Positions 42,301 to 57,200 of a stretch of DNA of 64,000 nt are shown piece after piece. Within the stretch, counting starts at the first letter, position 1, and each line of letters begins with the position of its first letter. The DNA is from Apostichopus japonicus. Lineage: Eukaryota > Echinodermata > Holothuroidea > Aspidochirotida > Stichopodidae. The notes beneath the pieces are model-generated. The model had not been told where the DNA came from. It did no database searches and was given only the letters and a program-made list of their open reading frames with translations. A program made the translations under genes and the position numbers. The DNA lies in assembly GCF_037975245.1 (NCBI RefSeq), contig NC_092567.1:17536376-17600375 (forward strand), read 5' to 3'.

Positions 42301-45300
42301 GAAACGTGATTGTTATTAAAAAGTTTTACTCTACTTCAGACAAACCGATGGTCTCAACCGAATAAAATGATTGTTACCAAAGGGAATAAAGAAACATTAA
42401 GGGAAAAGTAGTCGCTTTGAGTGGAGGAGAATCTTCTTTAAAGATTAGCAATTTCAATTAATAACAAAGTAAACAGTTTTCTATAGAGGAAGATCTTTTC
42501 AAGAAACAAAAAGTTCAGTGGTTTAATTTTTCTAAAAATGTTGCCCCCCAAAAGAGAAGAAAAATTAAGAAAAATGAATTATTTGCTGGAGGTAAGATAT
42601 GTATTTGCTCAAGGTTGTCTGAATCATCCTAATATGCTCAAAAAGACATTATTCTGGCCCAGGGTCTATATTCATTTTATTCGGCCTTACAAAAGTTTGC
42701 TACATTCGTGATACAATATATTATCCCTCGTGGATATGATATTTACGCAGAAAGCTGATGGAAATGAAACCAAGCATTTCATGTTATTTTGGATGTTTGT
42801 CTTATGCTTAAGTTTTGGCAAAAACAATGTATGAAATTCTACTGCTGTGCCCAGCAGGTTCACAGTGATATCTAAATGTTGTTTTGGTTGGTTTCTGTAA
42901 CATCATGGGAGGGGGTGGGGATGGAGGTAATGAAGGGAGAAAAGAGTCACTTAGAGGGACGAATATTCCCTTCCTTGTCACTTGTTGATAATTTAGCACC
43001 TCCATTTCTAAACAAATAATTTTCAGATGCTGCTGGCATCCTGTATTTTAGTGTGCTTATCTTAACAGTCAAAACAAAATCCAAACAGATCGAGCTACAG
43101 CTATGCTTCACTGTTATGGTTTACTTAACTGGCATTAAACACTGTTCAAAAAAGAAAATGAATAAACACTAAGCTGCATGGGGAAGGGGGAAGCATCACC
43201 CCCCCCCATAGAATCCAGGTTTGCATTAACATATTTTGTACAGTGTTACTACTGCGACCTCGGCTTGCAAAAAGACGAAACGAGTCGTACTTATAGTTTT
43301 CGTGAAATATATTTGAACGAAAAAAAAACTGTCACACTGCTTGGCATAGCGAACACGAGCCGACACAGGGTCAAGTTAGTCTTACAGTAAGTTTCCAGTA
43401 GTTCTGTGTAAATCATAGAAGTTAAGGTAATAGCTAAAGTGGTTCTTTGAATATAATAATACCACATACAGTTAATTCCAGAAATTAAATGGTCTCTGTA
43501 GTGATCACCACCAACGAAGGTCGTAATAGCTTATATTCGGTAGGCTAGCACTCGGAAACTTATTATCTTGAGGTCTCTGGTTTTTCGTCCTTTTCTAGCC
43601 GATGATGTCTTGACACTTTAAAACGTCAATAAATTTCTGTATGATACTTTTTTGGCCAGCCCGACCTTGAAAATTCTCCACTGCCTCTCGAGTGTTTCCC
43701 TTACGGTCAGTTAACGTAAATCTCACAAATTGTTTTTTTTTTTATCATTAGAAGTGGATTCTATTGTAATCATCGACATTTCACGAAGCAGAAGTTTTAA
43801 ATTTGTCTTTTTTTATTTTACGTTGATTCAGATATAACATTGTTTTCATTCTCAGGGTATTTTTTCCAATCCGTTTTAAATCACTTTCCATCATTTCTTT
43901 CATCTTTCATATCACATCTCTTTCTGTGCATTTGTAAACTTGGGCATTGCGGGTGAAAAAATTGCAGCAAAAAGAAAAAAAGAAAAGAAAAAGGAGAAAA
44001 AAAAAAATAAACCCTGTTATATTCTGGATGAGAAACATAATAACTTCAAAGTACAATGAGTTATATGACCTATCAAGAGTATTTCACCAGCCGTGTCCTC
44101 TCTGTGAAAGCCAAATGTTGTCTTCTGTAAATTACGCCAAACTGGAAAGTGTCTTTTGGACGTATCGTGCGATTTCTTAACAAGAGTGATGGAGCCAGTT
44201 TATATTAAAAAATCAATCCCTCATCCCTTTACTGTGTACGATTCGTTCACCATCATATTCAGCTTAAACAATGCATTCTAGATTCTGTCCATTTAAAGTC
44301 AAAGTTCTGTCTTATGAATTTTACCAAAGAGTATTATTATAGATACATTACTTTTTATCGTTCCTTATGTCAGCCAAAAACAAACAAAAAGTCCCAATAA
44401 AAAAAAGGGAAAAAATTAATAAAAAAAAAAATCAGAAAAACTTGCAGAAAGTTGTATTTTTCACTCTGTAAAACATCAGAGATCAAAATTAAGTTAGATC
44501 TGTAAATTATTCAGCAAAGTGTCCCTTCCACTCCACTCAGACCGAACGGAAGACGTTTGTCGACCGGTACCTTGACCGTACTTGGAAGGATTCTGCAAGG
44601 ATAGCAGATCATCATCGTAAATTTGTTTCAGTAGTAACTATATCAAAGACGTCAGACGCATGTTACGGGTAAAAAATTTTCTTGACATGGATTTCAATGA
44701 TACAATGCAACAGATCTATATTCCTTGAACAATGATGGTAGATATATACAAAATTTGTAAACCTTTTTGTCCGCTCAAATGTAGCGTTCAAAACGTTTAA
44801 AATTATGTAAAGGATAATCTAATTCTCGTTGCTGTTTAGAACTTTGACTGCCTTAAAAGTGATGATGCTGTAAGACTTTACTCTTTCATATGTTTTCTGA
44901 AGCTGTTAAATCTGATTTTGAATATGTAGATGCAGTGTTATTTAAATGCTGTGAATGAAATGAATATACGACGCTTGCCTTCGTTCTTATCATGAATATT
45001 CAGTAACTGAAGTGAGTACTCACAGAAATTAACCACACCCTCTCGATGTCCATAGCAAATGTTCCTGTCTTGTAAATGATATGTGTATAGGAGAAAGTGT
45101 GGTGTTATGTTCATGGAAATGCACTTAATATCAGATATATCCATACAATTGTATGGATATTTCCATACAATTAAACTTAACTGATGTGGGAATAAGGTTG
45201 AATATCACACGTTGAACATTTTGTCTGGTCATGGATATGTATCCTACAATGGATATTTCCTTAATTTTATGCCCCTTTTAAGTGTGATAATATACTCAAG

Positions 45301-48300
45301 GTGCTGTGTAAGGCTATGAACATTCGGTTTCCTTGGTATAAATCATCTCATTATCACAGGATAAATTTTAAGGAAATATATTTTATGGAAAGTGCATATC
45401 CATGAAGATAAAGAACATTTTCTACGTATAAATCCTTCACAAACCAGACCATTTTCACGTGGACATATCCTAGGGTTGGTGTTTACCTTTATTTCTATTC
45501 ATGAATATACAGTACCTGGAATGAATATGCATTTAACGCTACACCCAATTATCCCCATTGTTGTTCACAAATATCCATAAATGGTCTTGTTTGTCAATGA
45601 TATTTGCAAAAGACCATAAGCCACTGAATGCTGTGTAAAAGCTATGAATATTCAGTTATACCTTCATTTATATCATGAATATTCAAAGGGCATGCATTCA
45701 TTGTTTCTGTACAAGGGGCATTTTGGGCTAAGATCAAGATCATCTCTAATGTTACAGTCTCGATGTAAGAGGATCGGGGATGAGAGCAATTTCGAGTTGT
45801 TTGGTTTTTGTGCCCAGGGCCAGGCTCCATCTTGGGTGGACTTTTGTCAAAGGCACAGTTTTCTGCTATGAAAGTTGTAATGCTTCCTTTAAAAAGTAAA
45901 AAAACAATATGTTTCTATCAATGTGTGACACCAATGAACATCTACTTTTTTTTGTGAATGATCATGTGGTTCAGCATATTTCACACTTCTTGATGCATTT
46001 TGGGGGCTTCTTTTTTTTTTGGCACCTGTGTCATTCTAATACTTACTCTGAATATTGGTACAATCTCACAATCATATTATTTTCAAGTATTTTCAAACTT
46101 CAATATTTTTCTTTCTCTCCCAGCCATTTTTTACCCTATCATGTATTAACTGTACTTGTTTAAAAACAAATTTCAAAATTTCAAATTTTTTGGAAAGTAA
46201 AAATAGAAAAGGGTCAACCTGTACTCTATTATTGCTGCAACAAAACTGGACTAGTCATGCTAATTCAGGTACACTGCCAAGAGATTTTAATATCAAATAA
46301 CCCTAAAACAAAAACATCAAAATTAACATAAAAATTTGGTTATGAGTTAGGCAAGGTTTTTTTTGGCGGGGTTGTCTACAGAATGTGTTCATAAGGTTTA
46401 TAGTATCCAGTCCACAGAATGCTCTATATGGACAGAAAACAAGAAAAATGATTGTCACAATAAAATTTTCTTCATCTTAAGCAAATCTTGCTGCAACTTA
46501 AAAATTAACGACATAGGGTCCGAAAAAGGAACTGTCATATTTTTATAAACTTGAACCCTTTAATAAAATAAAACAAACGTGATTTTGCATAAATTTGTAT
46601 GGGTTACCTTTTGAATTATTCATGATCGACTCAGGTATGGTGAATATTCATCATAGTGAATCAAGGAGAAATGATGCTACTTTACATGTCAGTACGAATC
46701 ACTTACATGTAATCACTGATCCATAAAGGATTAAGAATATTTAGTGGACTCTTCCACATTTCATTTACAAGTGGTATTTTTTTTTTTTCTTTTCTGCAAG
46801 TTTCTCTAAGTGGCCCTCCTGCTCAGGGATTGATTAACAGTAAGTAAGACATGACAACTTTGAGTAACTTAAAGTAATTCTAGTGAATATAAAAGCAATC
46901 ACAACTTCTTTATTTTTCAATATTTTGGTAATTTGGTATATTTTCCAGTATTTTATAAGCTGACAAAACGAACCTATTGGTGTTCTGTTACTATAATGTC
47001 TTACCCTTTTATTACATGAAACACGAACTGGAGACCCTTTTCTGGGCAAGTTGTATTTTGTTACTTTATACCAATGGGGTCGATCTGGATATAACCTGTG
47101 TAAGAGATATGTTTACTGTTTGAGAAACCTTATTGTGTTTCTGGATTTTTAAGGATGGAATTTAGACGTCCTACTGGTTCAGTGCCTGATTTCTAAGTTA
47201 AAATGTTCGGATGATTTTTTCTTATCTTTTTGTTGTTGTTGTGGAAAGTGATCTGAGGTATGTAAGTGAAAATAATTTAAAAAACGATGATAATAAATTG
47301 CTCAAAGACATGTAAGCTTGTTGATTCAGTTTAAGCATTTAACAGTAATTCAAATATTGAGCCATAGTATTTAAGTTGCATGATCATTTGACTGTCGTAA
47401 CACAAGCAAAGGTAATTAAAGGTGTCAATTTCAAAATTCAGATGCCACTACAGTTGTGTGACCTGCCATGTCTCAGACGACCTCCGACCTCAACATTGTG
47501 CCTCATTCACTTAACGACATGTTTATCATTCATTCATGTAGATAATGAATTGATGAGCTCTTCCATGACATTCAGAAGAATTTAAAAAAAAAACGTATCA
47601 AATTTTGGCACATGTGACTTCTTTTACGATCTGTGTAGGCCACTAGTTTATTGCTTGGGTCTGATGCATGCGGTGAGGAAGTTATTTTTTTTTTTTTTTT
47701 TTTTTTCATTTTAACAATATTTGTAAATATTATTAATGTAAAGTTGAATATAAAAAAGTCTATATATTTTATCCTTCCAAGGTGCTTTAAAGAGAGAGAG
47801 ACAGAGATGGGTTTTGGAAAAACCGGTTCTTACTTCAAACACAGCCAAACAATGCAACACTATTGATAGTAAAAACTATTTTAAAATTTTCATGTTTACA
47901 ATGGCTTTAAAAGCAAAATAAAATTATATGAGAGATAGATTTTAGAGGATTTCTGTAGCATTATATTGTCATTAGAATTTAAGTTTTTGTTTTTAAACGA
48001 TATCTGTCATTGAAACTTGGGAGTTGTAACAACCATATTTTTATTTCTTTTTTGGGGGGGGGGCAGGGGGGAGGGGGATGGTAAGCTTTGATTTATATCA
48101 CAACAACAACAGATTTTTAAAGTTGAGTTTGTGACAGAATTGATAATCGAAGCTTTATTACAGAGTTCTCTTCAGTCCTGCTTTTGTTAGAAAAGTCTGA
48201 CAAGGTTTGGGGGGGGGGGGGGGTAAGTGGTGTTATGAAGTTTCACTTTGATTTCTAGTTGACATGATTGGAATACATATATGTATGAGTGGTGGGTGGG

Positions 48301-51000
48301 GGGGGGGAATAAACTAAGGAACAGAACAGGGAAGGAGTCAGGAGAAGGTTAAAGAAAACTTTAAGCTGTTACTGAAATGTTATTGGTAACCTTTCATCAC
48401 CAACAATTACACCAGGAATGATCAAATTATGCCAAGAAAAAAAAGAGAAAAAAATTCCTTGGTTTGCCAATGAAAACATAAGGCATTGCACTAAGAATAT
48501 GTGTGTGACACAAAATTCTCAGTTAGTGCATTAAATGGGAGAAGAAAGAGTGGCTGTGGTTAAACCACATACATACCTTCGATCCCTTAGATTTGAAGGG
48601 TGTTAACATCCAATTATGTGTAAATATTGCATGATGTCACATTCAGACAATTTTGACAAATTTACAACCTATTGGTAAAAATATGACAATTATAAGTTTA
48701 GAACTTTTGAAGAATGTGTGAGTAGAAGTTAAAACCATTTATCAAACTTTCAATCCTTTGCAATTTGTGTTCTTTTAATGATTATTTTTTGGTCTTTTTA
48801 AGGTTTTGAAATCATTCTGCAGGGTGCCTTTAATTAGCGATTTAAAAATACTGAAGTTCATTTACTTGAATGAGGCAAGTGCTAAAATAGGATTGCAAAA
48901 AGAAGAGGTAGTGGGAGGGGGTGGGAGGGAGAAAGAGAGTTATAACAGTAATTTCATCTCTAACCTCTTTTTTTGTTGTGAATTTGGAATTAAAATTTTT
49001 CTATTTTTTGAACAAGATAGAGTTATACCATAAAAATTCATAGAATCAGTAAGTGTTAACATTCCATTTGATTTGTTGAACAGTATTTTTTTTTTTATAG
49101 ATTTGAACACTCTGCTCATATCTGTCATACATAAATGATATATATCCATTGGGGTTCTATGCTCATTGCTCTGTTGCTTCTTAAAGATGGCCAGACATTT
49201 CGCAAGGGAGCCATATACTTTTAAAATGTGTTTGATATATTTCTTTTTAATTTAGTTCAAAATAATAATGGCAAACAGACAGGGACAGTGAACTAAGGGG
49301 GGGGGGAGGGGGGTTGGGAAAGGGGGGGTTATGGAAAAGGGTGGATGAGAAACATAAGAGAGTACTCAGAATTAATACTTACCCATGTCTCTTTAACTTT
49401 TCTTGATGGTAATTTCATTATTCATGTAGTCAACAGTTTTATCCCAGTTACCTTATTTGCATCTTATTAAAAAAAAAATTAGCATTTCATAACAGATGAT
49501 TTCTAGTTGAACATCATGAAAGGTTATCATTAAAATCATTAAGTATCATTAAGAGGGATGAATATTCCTAAACCCTGTCAACTTATCTCAGTACAGAGAC
49601 AATTTAGATGTTTTAATTCTGCTCTCGTAAGTCTGTGTTGAACGTTGTCGTGGATCATATCCACATACCTGACTGAAGTTAGCAGCCACTAACAGCACAT
49701 ATGTAAACAAATACACATTGCTTATTATAGAGGGCAGCAATGCTAATTAAGCACTAACTGTAACAATCATAGCTGATAAATGTCATAATCCAATAGTTTT
49801 GAACGTAACCCATTGGTTTGAGGTGTGTGGATTTATCAGTGTCCAATTTTGCGAAGGGTCACAGGATCAAGTCTTGCAAATTTCAATAGCTCAAAATTTG
49901 TTCGTGAGAGGATGTAAATATTTGTCACCATAGCAACATTTTTTAATGTTAATATACATATTAGTTTCATGATGTAAATAGTCCTAATTTGCTGAATAAT
50001 AGCAGCTTCCATTCAAGTCCATATAGTTCTTCTTTCTTTTCATGTTTTTTTTTTCTTTCTTTTTCTTTTTGATTCAATCAGTTCACTACTTGCTTTCTGA
50101 TGTAAAACTCATCTTCTCTTTTTATGAAATTTCAGAAGAAAAAGGAAAATTTAAATAGTTGTGTAAAATATTTTATCATTTGTTTGCGTGTCACTTGTGA
50201 GCAGAAGAATGAATGTGTGCATGATTGATGTTTAAAGAAACAATATAGTTGTGTTTTACAGAAGCTAAGATGATCCAGTCTTGGGGTGGGGCACAAACTT
50301 TGAGGGGTGGTGGGACATATGACTTCGATTTGAGCGAGAATACCACAAAATTACCACAAAACTTCCCAGCGAAAATTAATCATGTCTGCAGTCTGTCATT
50401 TCTCACCCACGTGCATGTACACTATAATTGCACTTGAATTTCAACAACAGAGTACTTCTGACTGATTTACTTTTCCAAGAAATGCACTTTAAAAGGGCAC
50501 TTCTTGTAACAAGCCTGGACAGTAGCACTTTTTATTACCATAACAAAATTCAAAAAGGGGCAGTTGAGGGGCAAAAGGGGGCAGTCTTCACACAATTGAC
50601 CCCTCCCCCTGTTCATTGCGCCCTGCATTGTGTTCATACTGTTAAGTGTCATTATGTATGTCCAATTTCCAGCCCGACCATCACATCGCGAAGTTTATAC
50701 GCTTTTGTTATTACTGCAATTACCGAGCTTTATAGGGGAAGAAACAGTGTACCCGCATGTACGCGGGCTTAGTATCTTAGTGAAAATTGCGAGTGGAGCC
50801 CTCTAATCGTACCAAACTGCAACAGATTGACTAGAATTATTTGACCCTCGTCTTTAAGAAAAAAGCCCCTGTTATTTGTTACGTGATCCTCCCTCGAAAT
50901 TGTTGATTTCGACAGTACATAATGTTGAAAATTTGACACGGTACCGTAAAACTCACGTCTTCTAGATTGGCCTAGATGCGCTTTTCATGTTGCGGTTGGC
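42301..51000. other. intergenic DNA between receptor and CECR2-like gene
   Basis: No exon recognised in 8.7 kb. Low-complexity tracts include A-rich at 43970-44010, T-rich at 47684-47706, and G-runs at about 48053-48080, 48209-48224, 48298-48308 and 49298-49330. The phrase tatcatgaatattca recurs in related contexts near 44988 and 45653 (atgctgtg...atgaata...ccttcrtt...atcatgaatattca), suggesting an old approximately 670-base-spaced repeat. The right part should contain the CECR2 promoter, but I see no diagnostic element. Confidence 0.5.
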
Positions 51001-51243
51001 ATGCTGAAGCTCCGATTGTCTATCCAGGCGATGCTAGTTAGCAGCCCCGACCAGAGTTCATTGCATTCTCCGTCTTGCAAGATACAAGCGGGGTCTCCTA
51101 AGAAAATGAATCCCAGCCCAAGCAGAGAAAAGGACCATGATGTCTCACTTTGTACCATCCGATCATGGTGGAAAGTGCCCGCGATTTCTCATTTCTGTTC
51201 ACTGTTTCGAACGACTTTCAAGCTGCCAGACTTCGAAATCGAG
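51001..51243 (+). CDS. CECR2: CECR2-like coding exon 1
   Basis: The frame is open from an ATG at 51001; the ATG at 51106 gives a 46-residue exon close to the vertebrate N-terminus. It contains R-S-W-W-K-V-P-A-I and F-K-L-P-D-F-E-I-E. Donor GTATAT after 51243, phase 0. The segment encoded by 51001-51105 is Ser-rich with no conserved feature and may be 5' untranslated. Confidence 0.88.
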
Positions 51244-54200
51244 GTATATTTGTTGCACTTCTCGTTTATGTAGCATGTGCAAATCCTACTGTAGGCTGCT
51301 GTGGTTTGTCATTGGATAATGACCAATGTCAATTACACCGGGTTCGGTGTATCCTAACTACAAAGATACCAAAAATAGTGCACAGAATGATTAACACTAG
51401 GCTCTGTGTACCTACTGTGTATAACGTCTTGAACAAATTTGAGTAAAGCAGATAGTTATGTTCAGGCACTAAGTTAGACTAGCGGAATGTCTGAGGTAAT
51501 GCCATGTTTGGCTAATTAAAATTAATGATGAAAAAATGTTGATTTGTTGGATGTGCCAGGTTTACCATTTGTCAAATGCTAGGCTAGTTCACAGTAGCTT
51601 TCCTAGCCTAGGTCTAACTTAGGCCTAGGTACATGAAGCCTGACCTACACTAGGCCTGGGCCCAAAGTTAGCAAGCCGCTGAGGTTTTGGCCTAAGAACG
51701 CCATACTTACTAACTAAAAGCTGGGTTAGTGCTGTTACTGTATCAAAGCTCATGGTGGCATAAAAGTTAAAGTTGGTGTAATATTGCTCTTGAGTTGGAC
51801 GGGTGTAACATTGTCATTTTCTACAGTACGGCACCCAGGAAAGAACTTCAAAGGATACAGGTGCTGATCCTGTGTGGGGGTGTACAATCCCAATTTTAAA
51901 TCCCACAGAATTATTAGAGTATTTATTAGCACATCTTTGCATGTAGACTTAATTATAGACCTTATATTAGCCTAACTAAGCCTTATAATGCATCATTTCA
52001 TCTCTAAAACTCTAGCTTTTGTTTTGCCTTGGAAGACCCACCACCCCCTTGATGGAAGTCAGCTTGAACAAGGATCACATGGCTACAATGCTATTTTTCA
52101 AAATCCTTTTATCCACCCTTGGTTTAAACCTAAAGGCCCGGTCACACTACAGCAATATTTTATCGGAATACTGTCCGATTTTTCCGATTTTAGGCCGAAG
52201 AGTGAGATTAGTGTGTAGTGAATGTAATGAATGCAGTGGAATATTCGAAATACCTACTCCAAATCCGAGGGGTTCTGGAACGGACTACATTCTGAAGTGA
52301 CGTCACATCGAAAAACGATAAAAATCGGAAGAGAAATCGGATAGCTATCCGATAAAAGGAAACAGAGTCATTATCAAAAGTTAGGAGAGGGCTATTCCAC
52401 ATCGGAATGGCTCAACAGATAGCAAATCAGGTCCTTTATCACTGTGGCTAGAAGACCCGAACGAAAAACAGGCTGTTTCGATTCCTCCGGGAAAATCGGA
52501 TAGTATTCCGATAAAAAATTGGTATAGTGTGACCGGGCCTTTACATAGAGAGGATGACAAAATCCTATGTATGTAAAGAAAATGAGTGGGATTCACAGAA
52601 TTCCATTAGGAACACCATCAACATACACCCCAACCCCAAGATATTTGTAACATTTACATGATGAAAGTCAAGGTATCACTATCAGGCTTTCATGTAAAAT
52701 AATGAAATGGTTTTCTCAGTTCATTGTTACTGCTGTATGAAGGGATTGACTTTCCATTCGAAGGCCTTGGACTGAAGTTGGTTTGAACACCCATGGCTAA
52801 CCCTTCAAGTTAGTGCAAGAATAATCAAATTACAGTAGGAATGCAAGTATCTCCAGCTATAACTATAGTGATGTACAGTAGCATGTCAATTGATAAGTTA
52901 ATTTATTGATTTTTCAAATATAACTGACATTTGTTGCAACTTTACATATTCAGCACATATACTGTACAGTAGTATGCTCATATCTGAAGAACATGACAGG
53001 TTATTATAAATGTTTTGTTTTCATGCATTTTTTGCATCTATCCATTGGTGTGATTTCTTAGCAACTTAACATTGTATTATTGAGCTAATATCTGCCCTCC
53101 CCCTCCCCACCCCCCTCTGGTTGGTGTTATTATGCATACTGTAGTACTGTACATTAGATATACACCATTCAGTGCTTGAGTTATGTTTTTTCTTGCCAAT
53201 TCAGGAGCTAGAAGAGGCCTTATATCAGGATTCAGAAGCCTACAACAGCAGATTTGTGGTTGATCTCCTGACAGCTCTGCTAAAAGGATCGTTTGAAACT
53301 GAAGACATAGAGTATGCATTGCCTTGTTTTTATATATATTTTTTCACTTGTTACCATTTTCTGTTAAATTTTTTCTTGCCTTGTTGCTATTTACACAGTT
53401 GTAACAAATGGGAAGGGCAAAAGATGTGTTAAGATGTGGGCCGTTTGAGTGAACTTTCTTTACCTGTGGAGATGAACTCTGAGGAGTGTAACAATGGGAG
53501 ACCTGTAATTAGCAATGGAGGTGGAAAAGGAAAGAAAGGGGAGTAGGAAGAAAAAGCTGTGAATGTGGAAAGAAAGATGAGAGAGGAAGGAGGGTGGGTG
53601 GGAGGGGGGGGGAGGGATGGAACTTGACCTGCTGTACCCCAACAATTTCACCAAAGTATTATCCTATAATGTTCAGATGGATTTTAAAATTGAACAAATA
53701 TCCAAAAAGGGTTGGTTTATGACTGCAGAGTTTGGAGACAAAAGGAATTGTGCAACAACACAACCTGAAAGTGGGTCTTGTTGGATTGCAAAGCTATTTG
53801 TTATAAACACATTTTTGATTGGCTACCCATAGATGGTACAGTAGATGGGAAAGTACACGCGTTGAGTGGAGTTGCTAAATGGTGCTCACTCTGAACTGTT
53901 TTCTCTTTATTTCGTTTTAATTTTTTCTCTTTTAGCGACAGTAACTACAATGACTATTTGAGAGACATCTGTAACATTCACTGGGAGAAGGAGAACCGAG
54001 TGAATCCACTCAACAATGTAGACACTAGCTTCCAGTCCTTATCAACACTGATGAAGGTCGAGATCCTGTACACTCTCTGCGATTATAGATTAGACGCTAA
54101 TGACGTCAGTATCTTGAAGGTACAGTATAGTGACTTGTGATCTAAGGATTACAGGTTCGAGCCCTGGCCAGATCATTGCGTTGTGTCCTTGGGCAAGGCG

Positions 54201-57200
54201 CTTTATCTCCATTGCCTCTCTTCACCCAGGTGTATAAATGGGGACCTGCGAGGTAACTTGTAATTATAGTTGCGTGCGCCGGTTTGTGGCTGCACCCTAT
54301 GGGAAGTCCCCCGGGGGACACGTGGCTGTGGTGCACTGTGGTGCCCCAGGAGAGATTGACTGAATTGTGCACACTTTGGTGTGTGGGTGTGACAAGTTAC
54401 CAATGACCAGGGGTAATAATCAGCGCCTTGAGCACCCTGTAGGGTGGATACGTGCGCATTATAAATCTCTGTTATTATTATTATTATTATTAGAATCCAG
54501 CCTGTACACTGTGTTACACAATAAGACATAAAGGGAGGTGCAGTAGGAACATTTGAGAGATATCATTGATTTTGCAATTTTTAGCCTCGGTGATAGGAAA
54601 GGAGAATTAACTTGGATCTACAAGTGTGATATGTAGTACTGGACTGTTAATATATATATAAGCTCTTTCAAGTGTCCAACATCTATCTTTGACTAAATGT
54701 TTTAACTATGCTTGACAAATATTCTACAACTACTGTATGTATCAGTGACAATCTGATTTCTACTATTCTTGACAATCACCCCTGACAACTTATGTAACAA
54801 CTTTCCTTGACTAAAATGATTTTGACTACCCTTTACAACTGTCCAACCACTAATCCTTGACTCTTTCCCCCTCCTTCTCCCACCCCCCTGCCTCAATGTG
54901 TACTCCAATTAACTAGGTATCTCTATTACATTTTCTTCTTTTCAAAGGATTACGACGGAGAAACCCTGAGAGTTGAACGGTTGGGGGTAGACTCTAAGGG
55001 GGCGATCTACTGGTACTTCTACGGGACCCGTCTGTACCGGGAAGATATCCCACCGCCCCGTCCACCGAAGGCAAAACAAAAGAAGAGAAAGAAAAAGAAG
55101 AAAAGGTCAGGAAAGCCAAATGTTTTGTATTCTTTTTAGCTATTCATTGACTTTGTGTCACTGTGAAATGATCCATTTGATATTCAACTCGTAATTGGAT
55201 GTCCATCCCCCCCCCCCAGGAGATCCATGTGGCAAACAGCCATTTGTTCGCCACTGAAAATCCTTGTAGTTAAACATTTAAACGCAGAAAACATCTTGTC
55301 TCACAAATTTAAGGTATGGGGCGCCCCAGAGGGCGCTGTACGCATAGGTTCTCTTTTTGCCCAATCTGTACTGTTAAACGATAATTCTCTGAATTAAGGA
55401 TACACGATCACGGGAAAGAGCTTCCACGCCAGACGAACTTGCATTACCTATGCAGCTCCAGCGTTTCAGCAGAGGGCGCTGTCCGCATAGGTTCTCATTT
55501 TGCCCGATCTGTACTGTTAAACGATAATTCTCTGAATTAAGGATACACGATCACGGGAAAGAGCTTCCACGCCAGACGAACTTGCATTACCTATGCAGCT
55601 CCAACGTTTCAACAGAGGGCGCTGTCTGCATAGGTTCTCATTTTGCCCGATCTGTACTGTTAAACGATAATTCTCTGAATTAAGGATACACGATCACGGG
55701 AAAGAGCTTCCACGCCAGACGAACTTGCATTACCTACGCAGTGGATGATCGATGAGTTCTGGAGATTCACTGAATGAAAAACATGTTTCAGAAGAACACA
55801 ACTTAAGGTGCATAATGCAGTTAATTCAACTAGAGACTTTGAAAATAGGTTTCAAAAGATTCCTTCTTCAATAAGTAAAACCTAAGTTGTATAGATTCTA
55901 CTAGTGATCAACTCATGGTATCGCAACGATCTGTTGACTGCAGCTTGTCAAGTTTCGTGGAATTTGTTAGGAACTATATAACAGCGCCCTCTGTTGATAT
56001 GACTACCCACGATTCAGTTCGATTAATTGATCAGCCAGTTTTGACAATTTTCTTTTTCTCTAAATTGTCCTCCCACATAATGCTTCAAAGCACTCGTATT
56101 GACAGTACAGACAGTTCCTAACCTTTATCTGATAGAAACATGATATTCGTACTGCCAGTACTGATAATACAAGTGCTCTGAAAGCGGGACATGACACTCC
56201 AGTATATAGACAAAATTGTCGCAACTGGGGTGCATTGATAGTAACGTAACCTGTTGTGTCAGGTAGGTTTGACATGGACTGGTTGTGGTATTTGGTAGAC
56301 AGGTCAAAGGTTAAAGGTTAGACGTAGTCTTACATGTAGACAGACAAACATGTTAGGTTTCTAGCATGTTGTCTTTCTGTCTAGGCACAATGTACAACAA
56401 ATTTGAACTGTGCAATGTTTTGACATGACATGGTATTTCATATAGGTTTAATGTATGTCTAGGTCATCATTGCTTTCTGTCAGCGTATCCCCTAGGGACA
56501 ACAAAGAAAGTTCATGTGCTCCCAAAAATAGAGAATATCACCATTTATCCCGGACAGATCGTGGGGGAAGGGGAGGGGATATTGTTAGTGATAGTTTCGA
56601 CAGCACGTATGATAAGTGAGTGAGATGTTGATGAATTAGATTGACTTTCACAGAGCCCTATTCAAAGTGTGTTCATGTATCCCCCTCCCCTCCCCTTGGT
56701 GTATATGAACCGTAACTTGAGAAAGAATCAGCTGTTGCTGCATCAGTTGTTTGTTGGAGAGAAGAAGCCATTGACATGCATCTGAAATATGTATACAGAA
56801 TTCGTTGGTTGAACCAAAACATTAACTGAAATTGCTCATTCCAATAAACGATGGTCCAATTTTTTGACACATTTTTTTTGGGAGTCCCTGATGCCCATAA
56901 AGTACAGTCAATATGGTAGATGGATCCTAAAGTTGCAGGGTTCTCAAAACATGAACAAATTTTCATGAAGGTCATGGCCACTACCATTAAAAAGTGAAAT
57001 GTCTGTTGTGCTTGAAATTAGCTTAAAAATTCAACGCATAAAGTCTGTGTTGCTAACTTACGTAAAGTGTAATACGACCGATTTGTCAATCATGCCGAAT
57101 AATGTCCAAATGACTCACAGTGTAATAGCCAATATTGAAGCAGTGTTATTGACATTTGACCCGTAAGTTTATGGAATGACCTGGTTGTCGGGGCGGTTAT

